This document shows, piece after piece, positions 35,301-48,809 of a stretch of DNA of 64,000 nt. The translations under genes and the position numbers were made by a program. The notes below the pieces were generated by a model. It did no database searches, was not told the DNA's origin, and was given only the letters and a program-made list of their open reading frames with translations. Positions within the stretch are counted from its first letter, which is position 1. Every line of letters begins with the position of its first letter. The DNA comes from Guyanagaster necrorhizus. Taxonomy: Eukaryota; Basidiomycota; Agaricomycetes; Agaricales; Physalacriaceae. Location of the stretch: positions 364,283-428,282 of the forward strand of contig NW_025064890.1 in the NCBI RefSeq assembly GCF_019112545.1, given 5' to 3'.

Positions 35301-36086
35301 AGGTTGAAGCAGGAGTTGGGCGACGAGAATGTGAGGGTGGATCTGTGGGACCGGCTCTTGACTGTCCGAGGTGGTGTTCATTCGCTGAACGCGGCGAGAC
35401 GTGCTGTCAAGCAGGCTGAGGACCGGCAACGATACGGCCGCCGTGTCAGCATCGATGAATGTCCCATCTGTTTGGACGAAGTGGTAGCTCCATTCACACT
35501 CCGTTGCGGCGACAGCGTCTGTCGTTCGTGTTTGAAGAATTACCTGGTGGCGGCAATCGACAACCGGTTCTTCCCTCTGACGTGCCTCGGGAATGGCGCT
35601 ACCTGTTTGGAGCGGATTCCGTTGTCGGTCGCGCGTGAACTGCTGAGTGCGAGCGAATTTGACAGCGTGATGCATTCCGCTTTCTCTGCTCATGTGCACG
35701 CTCATCCCAATGAGTTCTACTACTGTCCTACGCCTGATTGTCCCCAGATCTACCGCTCCGCGACGAAAGGCACTGTTTTGCAGTGCCCATCGTGTCTGAT
35801 ACGGATATGTTCGACATGTCATGTTGAGCAGCACGATGGTTCAGAATGTCTGAACCTTGATGACACAGATGCTGCTTTCAAGGAGTGGAAGAAGAATCAT
35901 GATGTGAAGAGTTGTCCTGGATGTAAAGTTCCGATTGAGCGTGCGGAGGGGTGTAATCATGTTACGTGCACCAGGTGTCAGACACATATGTGTTGGGTCT
36001 GTTCTAAGACTTTCCCCAGGGGCGACGGGATCTACGAGCATATGCGCACGGATCATGGTGGTATTGGTTTGGAGCCGCTGTTTTAG
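32328..36086 (+). CDS. CCCH zinc-finger / RBR E3 ubiquitin ligase
   Basis: A large multi-exon gene. I start at 32328 (MQVPGSVGPTG) because the frame is open from there to the first finger. Four CCCH fingers with spacing C-x7-C-x5-C-x3-H appear in successive exons: CNRHLKGCCKYGSSCHRRH (~32650), CRDWCRSVCWRGSRCRFLH (~33466), CWGWQRDWCDLGYDCPFIH (~33580) and CRRWLQGICHRGLYCSYIH (~33784). A 682-codon final exon carries a region of RNA-binding-like folds (WLFLEHLPATVTLENITQLL, VRFRNLPPDITKKGM), then RING1 CPICLDEV...CRSCLKNYL (~35461), an IBR (CPTPDCPQIYRS) and RING2 CPGCKVPIERAEGCNH. The Cys of GCNH is the predicted catalytic thioester residue of RBR ligases. The protein thus should bind RNA and ubiquitinate an unknown partner. 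Intron ends between fingers 1 and 2 are uncertain. Confidence 0.88.
32881..33006. repeat. Long near-perfect inverted repeat inside an intron
   Basis: Left arm 32881-32929 and right arm 32958-33006 are complementary over about 48 bases with only a few mismatches, separated by a 28-base loop. The left arm begins about 10 bases after the 5' splice site (gtaagg) of an intron in the CCCH-RBR gene. The transcript would fold into a long hairpin within the intron. Confidence 0.9.
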
Positions 36087-36366
36087 GCTTTTTTTTTACT
36101 TATATGTTTATCGTTCTGTTTTTTTTGTTTCAAGCGTCAATGTCTGGCGTTGTATTATTTTCTGTTGTAAACCTTCTCACCTTGTATGCCGTGGTATGTA
36201 AAGCAGTTGTGAAGCATGATGTATATTATTATCGCTGAGCTATTTGTCATTTCAACAGCTAGATGCTATATATATATAATCCCAATGGTGTGCTAAATGA
36301 ATACAAATGTCGGAAAATTAGTTATTTAGAAGTAGTTATATACTACGAACTGGAATAAAGAACTGA

Positions 36367-38420
36367 TCAGCAACAAAGCATACAGAATGCAAGGAGATAT
36401 CCACTTACACTTTCATAGGGCCTAACGGGTGACCTCCCAAACCTAGGTAACGAGTCCTGTAGCTCGGTCCAATTCGGGCTTTGCTTCATAAAAGCCCCGT
36501 CATGATTCATGAACCCATCTTTAGTACGCGGATAATCCTTAAGCTCAGAGGGGTGAGAAAGATGAGGGGGTGCATAAACGATGTGCCCATCTGGAGTGAG
36601 GTGGTCTCCCCGTCGATTCCAGAAGCCCATGCGGACCTTGCGCTTGTACGTTTTCGGCGGCGTCTTCTGCCTTGGCGGAGGTAGGCTATACTGGAACTCA
36701 CGAGGCGGCTCTGGGAGAGGATTGTGCGACATCAAGGGAGACGTTCGTCTGGAACCCGAGCTCGAGCTGGAAATACGATGCCGGGAAGAAGAAGACCGGG
36801 AGGAACGGGAGCTGTGTGGAGAGGGTATGACGTTACTGTTAGGTGAAGGGATGACATTACTATAGGGTGAAGGCACAGTTGTGCTGCGGGGTGAAGTCCT
36901 GCTATGAGGTGAAGGCATAATGCTACGAGACGATGCGTCTGGAACGTTGCGAGAAGACGATTCCGGCGTGTTTCGAGGAACGGCATTACTTTGAGATGAA
37001 GAAACAAGGTTACTATGTGGCGAGGATGTGACGTTTTTGTGAGGTGGAGATGTCTCCGGAACGCCTCGAGGCATGACGTTGCTGGCAGGCGCAGGGCCCG
37101 AAGGCACGTTGTTCTGTGGCGAAGGTCTGGCGTTCTTCTCAGCTGAAGGAACTGTGGACGACATCTCCGGCGCGTTGTGAGCAGATATTTGCTGGACGCT
37201 TCGAGACGATGTCTCTGTCACGCCTCGAGTCGCAGTCTCTGGGATCGAGCTCAGTGTCGGCGCTGTGTGATGACGTCCAAGCGGGCGATTAGGCAGGACT
37301 GGAGTATGGCTAATGACAAGCGGGCTCAGCAATGCGGACGGTTCCTCTGTGTAGACTTGTGCACTTGCATGAGTAGTTGACGAAGAAGACGATATGGAGT
37401 GCGTCGGCAGTGACGAATGCCGCACTAGAGGCTGAGCCGGGCCTGTGTTCAAGCGATCCATCTTGGCAGCCAATTCGGCATCGATACTGATGCTACGACT
37501 AGATTTCTTACCACTGTGACCGGAGGAGGCAGCGGCACTGTTCGGTCGTGTAGGGGAACTATTACTATAATGGTCAGGAGTGCGAACAATGTTAGTTGAG
37601 AACGTGGGCTGGAGAGGACGGTGGTCCTGTTGTTGGGGCTGCTGTGGTTCCGGAGAACTATGTCGGCTCTGTTGGCTGTATGACGAAAATTGAGTCACAG
37701 ACGGCTCAGAGGTCCCTCGCTTCGGCGCAGTGGCAGCAGCGTAGATCTGTGGCGAAGGTTCAGATGATTGACGAGTGCTTGTATGGCGCTGAAGGCGTAG
37801 AGGTGAGGGGGAAGGCGATGCCTCGTATTCAAGGGATGAGCGCCGACGCGTCGGTGTAGGGCCTCGAGATTGCAGAAAGCGATTGCCGAGCGCATCACGA
37901 AACTCAGCTTGAATGGTGCCTTGGTCATCCTCCTTCTCCACTAGACCTCGAGGATTCCATATCCATGGTGTGTGTGGTGTATCATCATCGCCTTTCTCTT
38001 CGCCGTATACTTGTGCCCTAGAAACGAGGAAGCGATTAATGAAAGAATTGGGAAGAGCGGATATAGAACGAACCTGGGAATCATGCCCGTTAGGTCCAAG
38101 GCGTTTTCCTTCACAGGTTGAGCCAGATATTCTGCGCTTGGCGGTTTGATGGGCCGCTGGTAAGGATTGTGTTTCTGTTGTTGTTGCTGCTGCTGCTGTG
38201 CCCCAGGCCATGATTGACTTGGGATCCAGGGAATATACTGCTGAGACGGCTGCTGATGGTGGTGGTTGAAAGCGGGATTGAACTGCCATTGGCCTTGATT
38301 CCAATCATTAGGCTTGACATTCCAGCCTTGAGGAATCGGCGGAGCACCCTGATAAGGAGGCTGCCAGCCAGCAGGAATTTGGGCAGCATGAGTAGCACGG
38401 GGATACTGATTTGCGTACAT
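36367..38420 (-). CDS. Conserved disordered mushroom protein with C-terminal MGFWNRRGDHLTPDG domain
   Basis: Two main exons. Exon 1 from the ATG at 38420 (MYANQYPRATHAAQ) is rich in Pro, Gln, Trp and Asn with a polyQ run. A GTTCGT intron near 38070-38020 joins it to AQVYGEEKGDDDTPHTPWIWNP. A long Ser/Pro-rich disordered stretch follows, with degenerate 8-12-residue repeats such as SPHSN and IPSPNSN (~37000-36800). The conserved end reads YKRKVRMGFWNRRGDHLTPDG, then IVYAPPHLSHPSELKDYP. I recall this ending from many Agaricomycete hypothetical proteins with no known role. The frame is open to 36367, but a GTAAGT site near 36407 suggests a last intron and a slightly different C-terminus. Function unknown. 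Confidence 0.75.
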
Positions 38421-39407
38421 GAAGTGAAGGCGTGGATATCTGGACAGCTTCCAAGTTGGCTTTAAATACATGAAAGCAAGTATTGTTTACTCACAATTAC
38501 AGTACAGCAATTGACAAAAGGAAATGTTGTTGTTTGCTGCCGCGAGTCAATATCTGCCGCGTACAAGACAATAAGAATCAACAGTCCTCTAGCAAGGCTC
38601 CACGACTCACAGTATACGACCCCTAAGCACCTCTTCTGCCCTCGAATTCCGTCGCGTACTCTATTATACCTCCTCGTCGCCGACGCGACCGTATAATGAT
38701 CCAAGATCGATCAGTAAAATGGAAGCAAAATGAATGTCAGCAGCCAGCACAGGATCCGTCGTTGGGGACACAAACAAGGAGAGCGGGAGGGTCAGAACAG
38801 CCGTAACGGCGTGTATATCTCGAGTACGGCCACGTCAAAGGGACAATTTCTGCGTCCTGGTCGTTCAGCGTGGACCGCAGGAGAAATTGGAAAATGGAAG
38901 AAAGAGGTCATGTCCCTTTTGGGCCACCTCCCCTGCCGGGTGGCGGCAAATATTACCATTTCTGGAACCCTCTCTTCCGTCCCCTCCTTCCAGCGGTTTG
39001 AGTGAAATGAGTAGAATCAAGTACACAAACATGGCCGTAATCTTTCAAATAATAAATCGTTTTATTTAGGCGCTGGGGGATTACTCTCGCCAGCAGGTCC
39101 AGTGCATGCCGTGTACCACCACCACTGTCTGGTCCACGCCCGGGTCACGACTTCTACTTTCTGTGGATCACGGCATCTTACTGTTCGCTACGCGAGCCGC
39201 ATGTCTCTCATTACGGGCGTACTGGAGAACAGCCGTGACAAGTTTCGCAACAATCGTCCAAGAGGAACCACCAATGGATCATAATGATATAGTACACCCT
39301 GCTGATTGAAACGATTACATGCTGGTAAGTGTATAGTACAGGTATTCTGTGTTTAGTAGAGAGCAAGACGCAACCGAACCAGATACGCTGCAGAGAGTAT
39401 CAAAGCG
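38421..39407. other. Intergenic stretch
   Basis: Short frames at 38730-39069 have no recognised family. Upstream DNA of the 38420 gene is included. Nothing else is seen. Confidence 0.4.
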
Positions 39408-41749
39408 TCAAAGTCCGAACGTCGGGTCATCTATCTGGTGAGCAGCCATTGTAGTCTTCAGTAAAGATCTCGACGACAGAGACGATCCGGGATCCGAGAG
39501 ACACGGAGAAGATACCCATGCTGACGACCCATCCGACTTGGCGGAGCGCCTTGATCTCGAAGAGGCGGAGATATAGGAACAAGCGTTGGGCGCTGTGAGC
39601 CCTTGCTACGTTAAACATCCGTGGGAAGTCACTTCTAACATCAACAAACGCGCGCTTACCTGTCGTCCTGGAAGCTACCGAGGAGTCTTGATGTGTAACT
39701 CCGGAAAGGACAGAGAACAACGAGAATGCTTTAAGATAACATATCAGAACGTCGTTTTAGGCGCTTGTCAAGATAAACCATGAACGAGGACGCAATGCCG
39801 TGAAAGAGATGAGTGCCCAAACCAGAGAGCAGGAACAATATTCAGAAAACATAAATCCTGTCAAGAAAGCCTAGATATTCAGCATCGACTTCATACACGC
39901 CGGTTAGCTCGGGAACTGCCACAGGAGAGCATGCAATACCTCGCAAAAAGATCTCGAGAAATCTAACAAGGCCCGCCCTAGCCCAGTGTTGTTCGCGGAG
40001 AAGACTCTGATGAAGTGACACCATCGAAGAATCCATTCTATGGAGCTCGTCGTCTGTCTCTATCGATATCCGGTGTAGGGATTCGACGAGTTGAATGGCA
40101 GTTCGTGATGCATCGGCTTGTTCTTCTGCAAGAACCAGGTTGCGTTTGTTCGATTCATCTAGGACCTTGATGACCTGTGAACCGGCTTCCGTAAGAAGTA
40201 AAATGTCCTTCGACCCAATCATCAATGTCGCGAGGCAAGATGGAATGGAACAGAAACATACATATTGCGTCTCAGCAAAGTTGGTTTCTATTGATGTCCA
40301 GCGAGAGTGGGCTTGGACCTATCGTTATCAGTAGTCAAATAACACAACGCTTTTTCATTGCCATAGAGAACACACCAAAAGATCCGTGTTTAGCTGCTGA
40401 TGACCAGCAACGACCAAAAACACAGCTTCTAATTCGGCGGCTACAGTGTGCCTGACCATCAACGCAATGTCATTGAGCCAGTGTGCTAAGAGACTGTTAG
40501 TACAGGAATATGATGACCTATGAGCCGCTCACACGTTCAGGCAAGTCGGCGAAGGTAACATCGATCTAAGAAGCATGGGAACATCAACGGAAGACGGACA
40601 ATGGCTGAATCAACTACTTGTTGGAATAAGACTTTAATGTTATTCTCGCTCTGTATTCTCATATTTTGGATCGCATCTTGAGATACTTCGGATGTCTGCG
40701 AGCCGGTGAGTGTGAGTATACCACAACCCCGGAAATCCTATCTTTTCCATCGTCCCCGTCAAACGATCGATGCCATCTTGAAAGGACCTGGATAAACAGT
40801 GCAAACTCTGTCGCACCAGATTGAGCCCAAAAAAGCATCAACAAGAAATGGAAGTACCGATAAGTGAGACTCCCAGGCCGACATGTGCTCTTGCTCCGTA
40901 TGCTGGCGCTTTGATAGATACCGTAAGAGAGCGACCTTCTCTTGAGTAATGTTCCGGTAAATGTCCCTGGCAGTGTCTGCAAAAGAAGTCGCTACGCATG
41001 AATCTCCGTTTGTACCGCATCTTACCGATGTCGTGCCATCTTCTGAAAGAGAAACAAAGTCGGGCCAGCAGAATTCGGAACATATTCACAGCCGGAAGAG
41101 CGCATCACACACGAACTTCTCTTAAATACCCGGAGTAGCTTGACCAGAATTGTGCGCTCCGGGATAATGCCTAGAACAGCGGTGTGTGCACCACCGTGAC
41201 GGGGCAGATAAAATACCGGCTCACTCGACGCATTTTCCCTGCAGGTCATCGTATCCTTGGGAATATAAGCGGGCATTTTCGGACGAGAATGGGGCGCATT
41301 CAAGGGACAGTGACAGGTGTTTTGCTGTTGGGAGTTCACATAGCGTCACGGATATTGTGGCTGACAGGCCGTTAGTGTGAAAGGGAACCGTATTTCAAGC
41401 GACGCGTTCATCTTCGTCCATTTCCAACTGACTGCACCGCACCTTGATGTTTCCAGCGACGCGACGAAAGCAATCTGATCGTCTTGAAGTGAGTTTACGC
41501 TGATGATGAGATATATTTCCGTGAAGAATATGGCGACTCTACCCTGCGTTCGAAATATACCATCTATCTCGTTTGGTATTAGAGGCAGCTCTACGGGACC
41601 GTGAGCCTCCGGTCTACTTGAAAAGAAACTGCAGTACCTGCTAACAACGATTGAGTCTGCTCTACAGGAGTTCTCTCGTTCCTTTATCACAGAAAGGCAC
41701 TGGAAATAGGGAAAAAGGACAGCGTCCAGAGCACAAGAATGAACAGCAT
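39408..41749 (-). CDS. KAR5: Karyogamy protein KAR5/THT1 family (nuclear envelope fusion)
   Basis: KAR5/Tht1 proteins act in the nuclear envelope and ER lumen during fusion of haploid nuclei. Start at 41749 with a signal peptide MLFILVLWTLSFFPISS. The diagnostic blocks are AQFWSSYSGYLREV (~41155), RWHDIDTARDIYRNITQEKV (rebuilt across a GTAAGA intron, ~41040-40950) and a coiled-coil exon LTEAGSQVIKVLDESNKRN...HRMDSSMVSLHQSLLREQ (~40190-39990). After that comes a hydrophobic segment around FMFSEYCSCSLVWALISF (~39850-39790) that would be the membrane anchor. The gene has at least ten short introns, so several exon joins are uncertain. The C-terminal frame is ambiguous: one option stops at 39427 and another, Ser-rich, at 39408. 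Confidence 0.75.
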
Positions 41750-42201
41750 GGTAGATACAGCAGAAGAGACGGCGGGCCGGACCGAAATGACGTCATACTC
41801 TACCGTCGACAAACAACGCGTGTTGTGTGACTCTTCGGTTCCCCAAGAGTCCGAGCCGACTCCTTCAAGCGAAATGTTTAAATATTAGGAACATTATTGC
41901 CAGGACGTCGCATGGATATCCGAGCTGACATGCTTAAGTGTTTTCTCTTCCTGGACACTTGATAGGAATCAATATCCGTTCCCCATAAAGAAGAGCTCCA
42001 CAGGTCCCTTCAGACACCTCTCACATATGCTAACTTAGACAAGGTTTTCGTTCTTTGTACCCTCAAATATGCTAAATGCGGACAAAGATTTCGCATTTTT
42101 CGGGCCTAAAATACGCTAATTTCCGGACAAACCTTTCCCTGGGCCTGGCACCAGATGCGTTGTCCCAACACTCCTTCCCTTCCCCCACATCCAGGCTACA
42201 A
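41750..42201. other. Intergenic stretch
   Basis: Holds the presumed KAR5 promoter. A near-duplicate motif (ctaanntncggacaaa) occurs two or three times at about 42030-42130. No gene was seen. Confidence 0.4.
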
Positions 42202-43144
42202 ATGATTATCTTGCATCATCTGGATAATTCACGATCCCAGAGAATACTATGACTTTTGGTGTGTCACAGCGGCGCCTCGGACCTCTTTGGGCACTCGTTG
42301 CTGATGAAATGACAGGAAGAGCTGGACAGCCGTTATGAAAGCAAGAAATATTATCGCAATTCTCTGAAGATAGCACCGAAGGTAACCTCGAAGAAGTGGT
42401 GCTATCATCGGTTGGTTCAATCCTGTTGAACGACGTTCCAAGTTCTCATGCTTCAGGACCAGAATATCTTATTGAAAAATACGGACACGGACGGTTCCGG
42501 ACGACAACTGAATCTGAGCACATCAATAATTTATACTGTGAGTGTTTCTACCCGTGCGCATATGCGAAAATGTTTTAATTCCTCCTGTCCCTATACGTTA
42601 CACACGCACTACGCGGAAGGTTCTCTGATGCCAGTCCTTGTTATTGGTTTGATCTTCAGTTTTGTACCTCAGAATTCTCCGTGGTTCCTTCGTCCCTTCA
42701 TGCGCTTCATGTTCGGGCAATTGGAAAAGCGAATAGTCGAGCCCGAATTTGCGAAACATCTTGAGCTGGTGAATCGATTTCATTGTCCAACGCCACAGCT
42801 AACGGACAAAACGGGTCGAGCAACACTTGAGTAAAGTCAAATGTATAGCCGGAGGCATTGGGCCTACCTCCGCGGATTTCATAAAAATCTTTCCCCTGGA
42901 GGGTCTAGTTCATATCAAAACAGCAGGGAAGAGTAAGTCAGAGTACGTTCAGAAAGTACAGGCCCGGTAAGGCGTGATTTACCTCGACTTCAAATTCAAC
43001 TATTCATCGACATATCGACATTGCGTCACTTTTAGCCCGGCGTACAAGCGAGTGAGTATAATCTTGATTAACCTCTACAAGGTATCTAATCCAACCTACT
43101 CCACCAAGGCTCTTGAGAGGGGCGGGGATTATGTATACGCATGA
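42202..43144 (+). pseudogene. Glutathione S-transferase (fungal GTT1-like), inactivated
   Basis: Glutathione S-transferases conjugate glutathione to electrophiles. The start at 42202 reads MIILHHLDNSRSQRIL, the expected beginning of this fungal class, but the next codon, normally Trp of ILWLLEEL, is TGA at 42250-42252. After an intron the frame resumes LLEELDSRYESKKYYRNS, then AP-K. A damaged segment follows where HPLGKSP and AESGAI should be, then EYLIEKYGHGRF, HYAEGSLMP, GQLEKRIVEPEF, GGIGPTSADFIKIFPLEGLV, EYVQKVQARPAYKR and the ending ALERGGDYVYA (stop 43142). The acceptor before HYAEGS has no AG. Later introns (for example GTAAGG...TTTTAG) still splice correctly. The C-terminal half is remarkably well kept, so inactivation looks recent. 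Confidence 0.85.
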
Positions 43145-44026
43145 TTTTTTATCACTGCGCATGGGTCCCGAATGAAATTCATGGACCGGAGATTATCCTT
43201 GGAACGTTTGAACTACCATTTTCGTTATGCCGCTCTAGGAATGTGGGCCTCGATCATATTGGTCACTTCGGCTTCCAAAAGATACAAAATGAACTCGGTT
43301 TGGTCCCAAGCCAACTCGATAAGTGATGAACGGTCCCTGCAGACTCTGTGTCCGGATCGAGTCCGGCAATCATTACATTACATTTGTTAGAATCCATCTC
43401 CTCTGGCAGCTACACACACACTAACGACCCCCCCCAATGGGTGTGTACCTCTCTGTAACCTAATCCACGGCTCTGCATCCTTCGTAGGCCGCCTTAATAG
43501 TTACTGTGTTTCGGGGACTTCACGTCCAAATCCACACTGTGCATCATACGGGGTCTTGAAAATAGTAGTATTTGATGGTACTGCCCTACATGGGTCTAGG
43601 AGCTATTCATGGTGTAACTTATCACTGTGGGCCCTGTCCCTAGGTCTTTGCAACTGATCCGCCGATAGCTCATGCCTTTCTCAAATTTCTGAGTGGTGCC
43701 AAGTGTTTCATTCGTGTGAGTATGTATATATCAACATCAGATGCGCTGAAACAAACGTACATCGGGCCTACTCTGCTTCGGTCAACTGCTAGCAACAAGG
43801 GTGAGGTACATGACACGTAAGTACAGAGTAAATTCTACGGGATACAATACAAGGACTGGTAGAATACAGAATAAAATATTATAAGTAATTAATTAGTCGG
43901 TATACACAAAATATGATCCTCTTAAACGACAGGTAGAGTGGCGGCAATGAGATCATTGGGGCGCGCAAGAAGTAAATAATGTTTCTATCATTTCAGAGCC
44001 ATCAAGCGTTCCATGTCCCATCTCGT
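43145..44026. other. Intergenic stretch
   Basis: AT-rich, with a C8 tract near 43427-43434. Short frames have no recognised family. Confidence 0.4.
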
Positions 44027-45403
44027 TCATCGACGATCGTGGTCAGCCCGAGGGCGACGAGGATTCGTAATACCAGAATGAAGTTGCTGCTCCCATTTTT
44101 CAGGTCCGTCCCCGGCCATCCAGTCACCTGTGCGAGGGTCGCGCTCGAAATCACCATCCCTATATCCATATCTTTCCTGTAGCAGCTTCAACAGGGGATT
44201 GCGCAGCGCGGGATCCATCCGCACGTTCTCCCCAGGAAGGTAGCTTCCAACACCATGCCGCGATAAGCTTTCTTCAAACAGTGCCTCTTCGAATGAACAG
44301 CCACAATTGAGATATCCTGAAGGAGCCATCCTAGGAGGATGTACGCGTCGTTCGCGACGGGAATCATGCCAAGCACATAGGGCATTGCCAGCACGATTTA
44401 GTGAACAGAACTGACGTTGACGGGCCTCTGTACGAAGTCTCCATGACTCTTGGAAGGACGGTGAGGTAGATAGTCGTGGTGATGAATTGCTGTTCAACTC
44501 CATTTGAAGCATCCGCATACGTTCCTTGTCCTGCTCATTAGCACGCTCGAGCTCCTTGACTCTTCGTCGCAGGTTGCGTATCTCTTCTTGAGGGGATGTT
44601 GAACCTGATGATGACGGCGAGTGCGCCGGAAGTGTTTCGTACTGTCTGTATGTATCCGCGAACGGCGGTGATGTGAATGATGGCAGTGGCGATGATTCAT
44701 TGCGGTAGTCGTGATAACCCATAGCGCTGACGTCTGCCTCTGTTGGATCGTAGAAGGGTATGTGGGATGTTAAACCGGTATACATCGAGGATTGGGATGG
44801 AAGCATTCGGGGCTGTGAATGTCCTGCAGGCCAGACCAAAGCTTCGTTCATCCCCCCTGGAGGTGGTCCTGAAAACCTTGAAGTTGAAGAAAGGATGCGA
44901 GGATCCCCTATCGCACCGGAGAGGCTGGAGCTTGAAGACGTCGGCCTGTCTATCTACTCGCAATGACAATCAATAATAGTGTCCCTGCATTGACATTAGA
45001 TCCTTACCGCGGACGAGGCTGAATGGTTTGCTGCAGAGTATGCCATTTGCTGCTCATCATCTGATGAACGTTCATTGCTTGATCTGCCACTTCCAACGCT
45101 TCCACCGCGAGTTGTCCATTGACCGTTATATGGTGATGACATTTTAGGGTCTGCCGAAGGATGAACGCGATTATCGAAACGTGTAATCAAAGGAGGGTAA
45201 GAGCGTTGTCTTTTTGGGCTGCCGGAACGCCGACGACAAAGCTGGGTGGACAGGGTGGTGTTCGTTAACGAAGGTGAAGAGGGAGGGGATAGCAATATCG
45301 TTTCCGTCTGAGGCTCGACTTTAATATCGAGACTCGAGTCTGTCGGATAGGGAAGCCATTGTAATGCTTGAGAGTTATGCATGAAGGGCAGCAGGCAGTG
45401 CAA
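44027..45403 (-). CDS. Conserved Agaricomycete protein with coiled coil and Cys-containing C-terminal domain
   Basis: Two exons joined by a 54-base intron (GTAAGG to GAGTAG, near 45003-44950) that reads SASSA then IDRPTSSSSSLSG. The first in-frame ATG is at 45403, but MSSPYNGQW at 45142 is a good alternative. The middle is Ser/Pro-rich, followed by a coiled coil (EEIRNLRRRVKELERANEQD, about 44600-44530). The conserved end includes RQRQFCSLNRAGNALCAWHD, MAPSGYLNCGCSFEEALFEE, RMDPALRNPLLKLLQERYGY and DFERDPRTGDWMAGDGP. This tail with fixed Cys positions recurs in mushroom genomes as far as I recall and has no assigned function. A regulatory role is only a guess from the coiled coil and disorder. 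Confidence 0.75.
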
Positions 45404-46869
45404 ATCACTGGCACTATGAACGAAGTAGAAAGATAGAGACCAACACAGCGGGAGCTCCGGACTGCCACTGATTTAAAAACCGTGTTAGCTGCCTGGACGA
45501 TGGATGGGGTCAATCCTGTAATTACAGAGATCAAAGCATGGGTTGTGAAGGAGATCTTAAAACTTGACGACTTAAGATGGTCCTGCAACGGGCTGTACTC
45601 CGGAGTGATCACGTCGCTTCGCATGGTATATGCGAGAATCTTGTAAATTGATTGATCTCAGCATTGATCATCCGATTCACAAAATGAAAGCAAACCGAAC
45701 CTTATAAGCGCCCCTACATCCAAGGGATCATGGCAGCTCACCTTATTATGTGCTCTGCCTGGGGTCGACACATGGTAGGCAGAACGGGCCGACTGTTTGT
45801 TTGATGCGAATGTCATACGACCGTCGATTTGAACGTCTGTACTGCAGAAGACATGAAAGATTGTATCTAAGAGGAATGTCTAGGCGCAAACCGGTTGGGT
45901 GGAATCGGAGATGGCCCTGCAAACGCGAAACAGTTTGTCAGATCGGTGCACGCCGAAGGTCTTGCCATATTTCACGTTTAAACAGTAAACACTCTGATCC
46001 GCATCTTTATGAAAATCGCATACGGCGAGACGAAGACCTGAATGTTTCAATGTTGGCAGCAAGGATACACGAGACATATCTCGGAAATTTTCAGGAGATC
46101 TAAGGCGCTTAGCGCAACCTCTGTCGACAGGTCCAACCGGATCATTGGCCCTCATGGGAATCCTGGTTAATTCAATCATCAGATCGAAGAACCTAAAGCC
46201 TTGCAGAGCATGGACCTACCATAAAGCAGCACAGGTGTGACTCAGGTAACGCTTTAGATTGACAGCAGATATATTCTTTCCGGCTATGGCGATTCGTGTG
46301 ACGCTTCCCAAGTCGTGCCCATCGTAAATCAGCATCTAGCCGGACATTTCATCATCTGCGCCCTGTTCGCGATGTATCTCGCTGAATGGTTTGCCTTTTG
46401 GAAGGATTTTACTACGTGAGAGATCAGTCGGTTGTCGATATGAAACGGACCCTGGGATGGGACTGACTCGATGTTGCTGGGTATTATCACTTCCCCTTGG
46501 TCGGAAATAGTTACTACCCTAGTGATTTCTACGGCCAGTCTCCCAGCGCATCTGTATGGGAGAGGTTGGCAAGGATGAAACTTGTCGGAAATGGCCTTAC
46601 ATTCTAAAGAGACGAACGACGGGTGAGCAGTCCACTGTTGGCTGGCCCTCCTTGGTCCTGCCTGACTTGCAGGAATGCTGCACAATTTCAGCAATATGGC
46701 AGCCTTTTCGTTTGTCCTCCATGCAGATCCTAATAGTAAATGGTACCAATGTCCGACGTGACAGATCACGTTAGTCACAGCTCACACCCCAAAATTCGAT
46801 TAAATTTTTTAGAAAACGTTCGACATCCCCTTCATCTCATTGATCTTCTTCATTTCCTCTACAATTGCC
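45404..46869. other. Intergenic stretch
   Basis: Includes a 149-codon minus-strand frame at 46329-46778 and a plus-strand frame at 45750-46103, both without a recognised family or splice structure. The 3' part should contain the promoter of the SAH hydrolase gene. Confidence 0.4.

Positions 46870-48809
<1,940 letters not shown>

Noticed and set aside
46329..46778. 149-codon minus-strand frame upstream of SAH1
   Set aside because: No recognisable motif, no splice sites in phase, and it lies in a promoter region.
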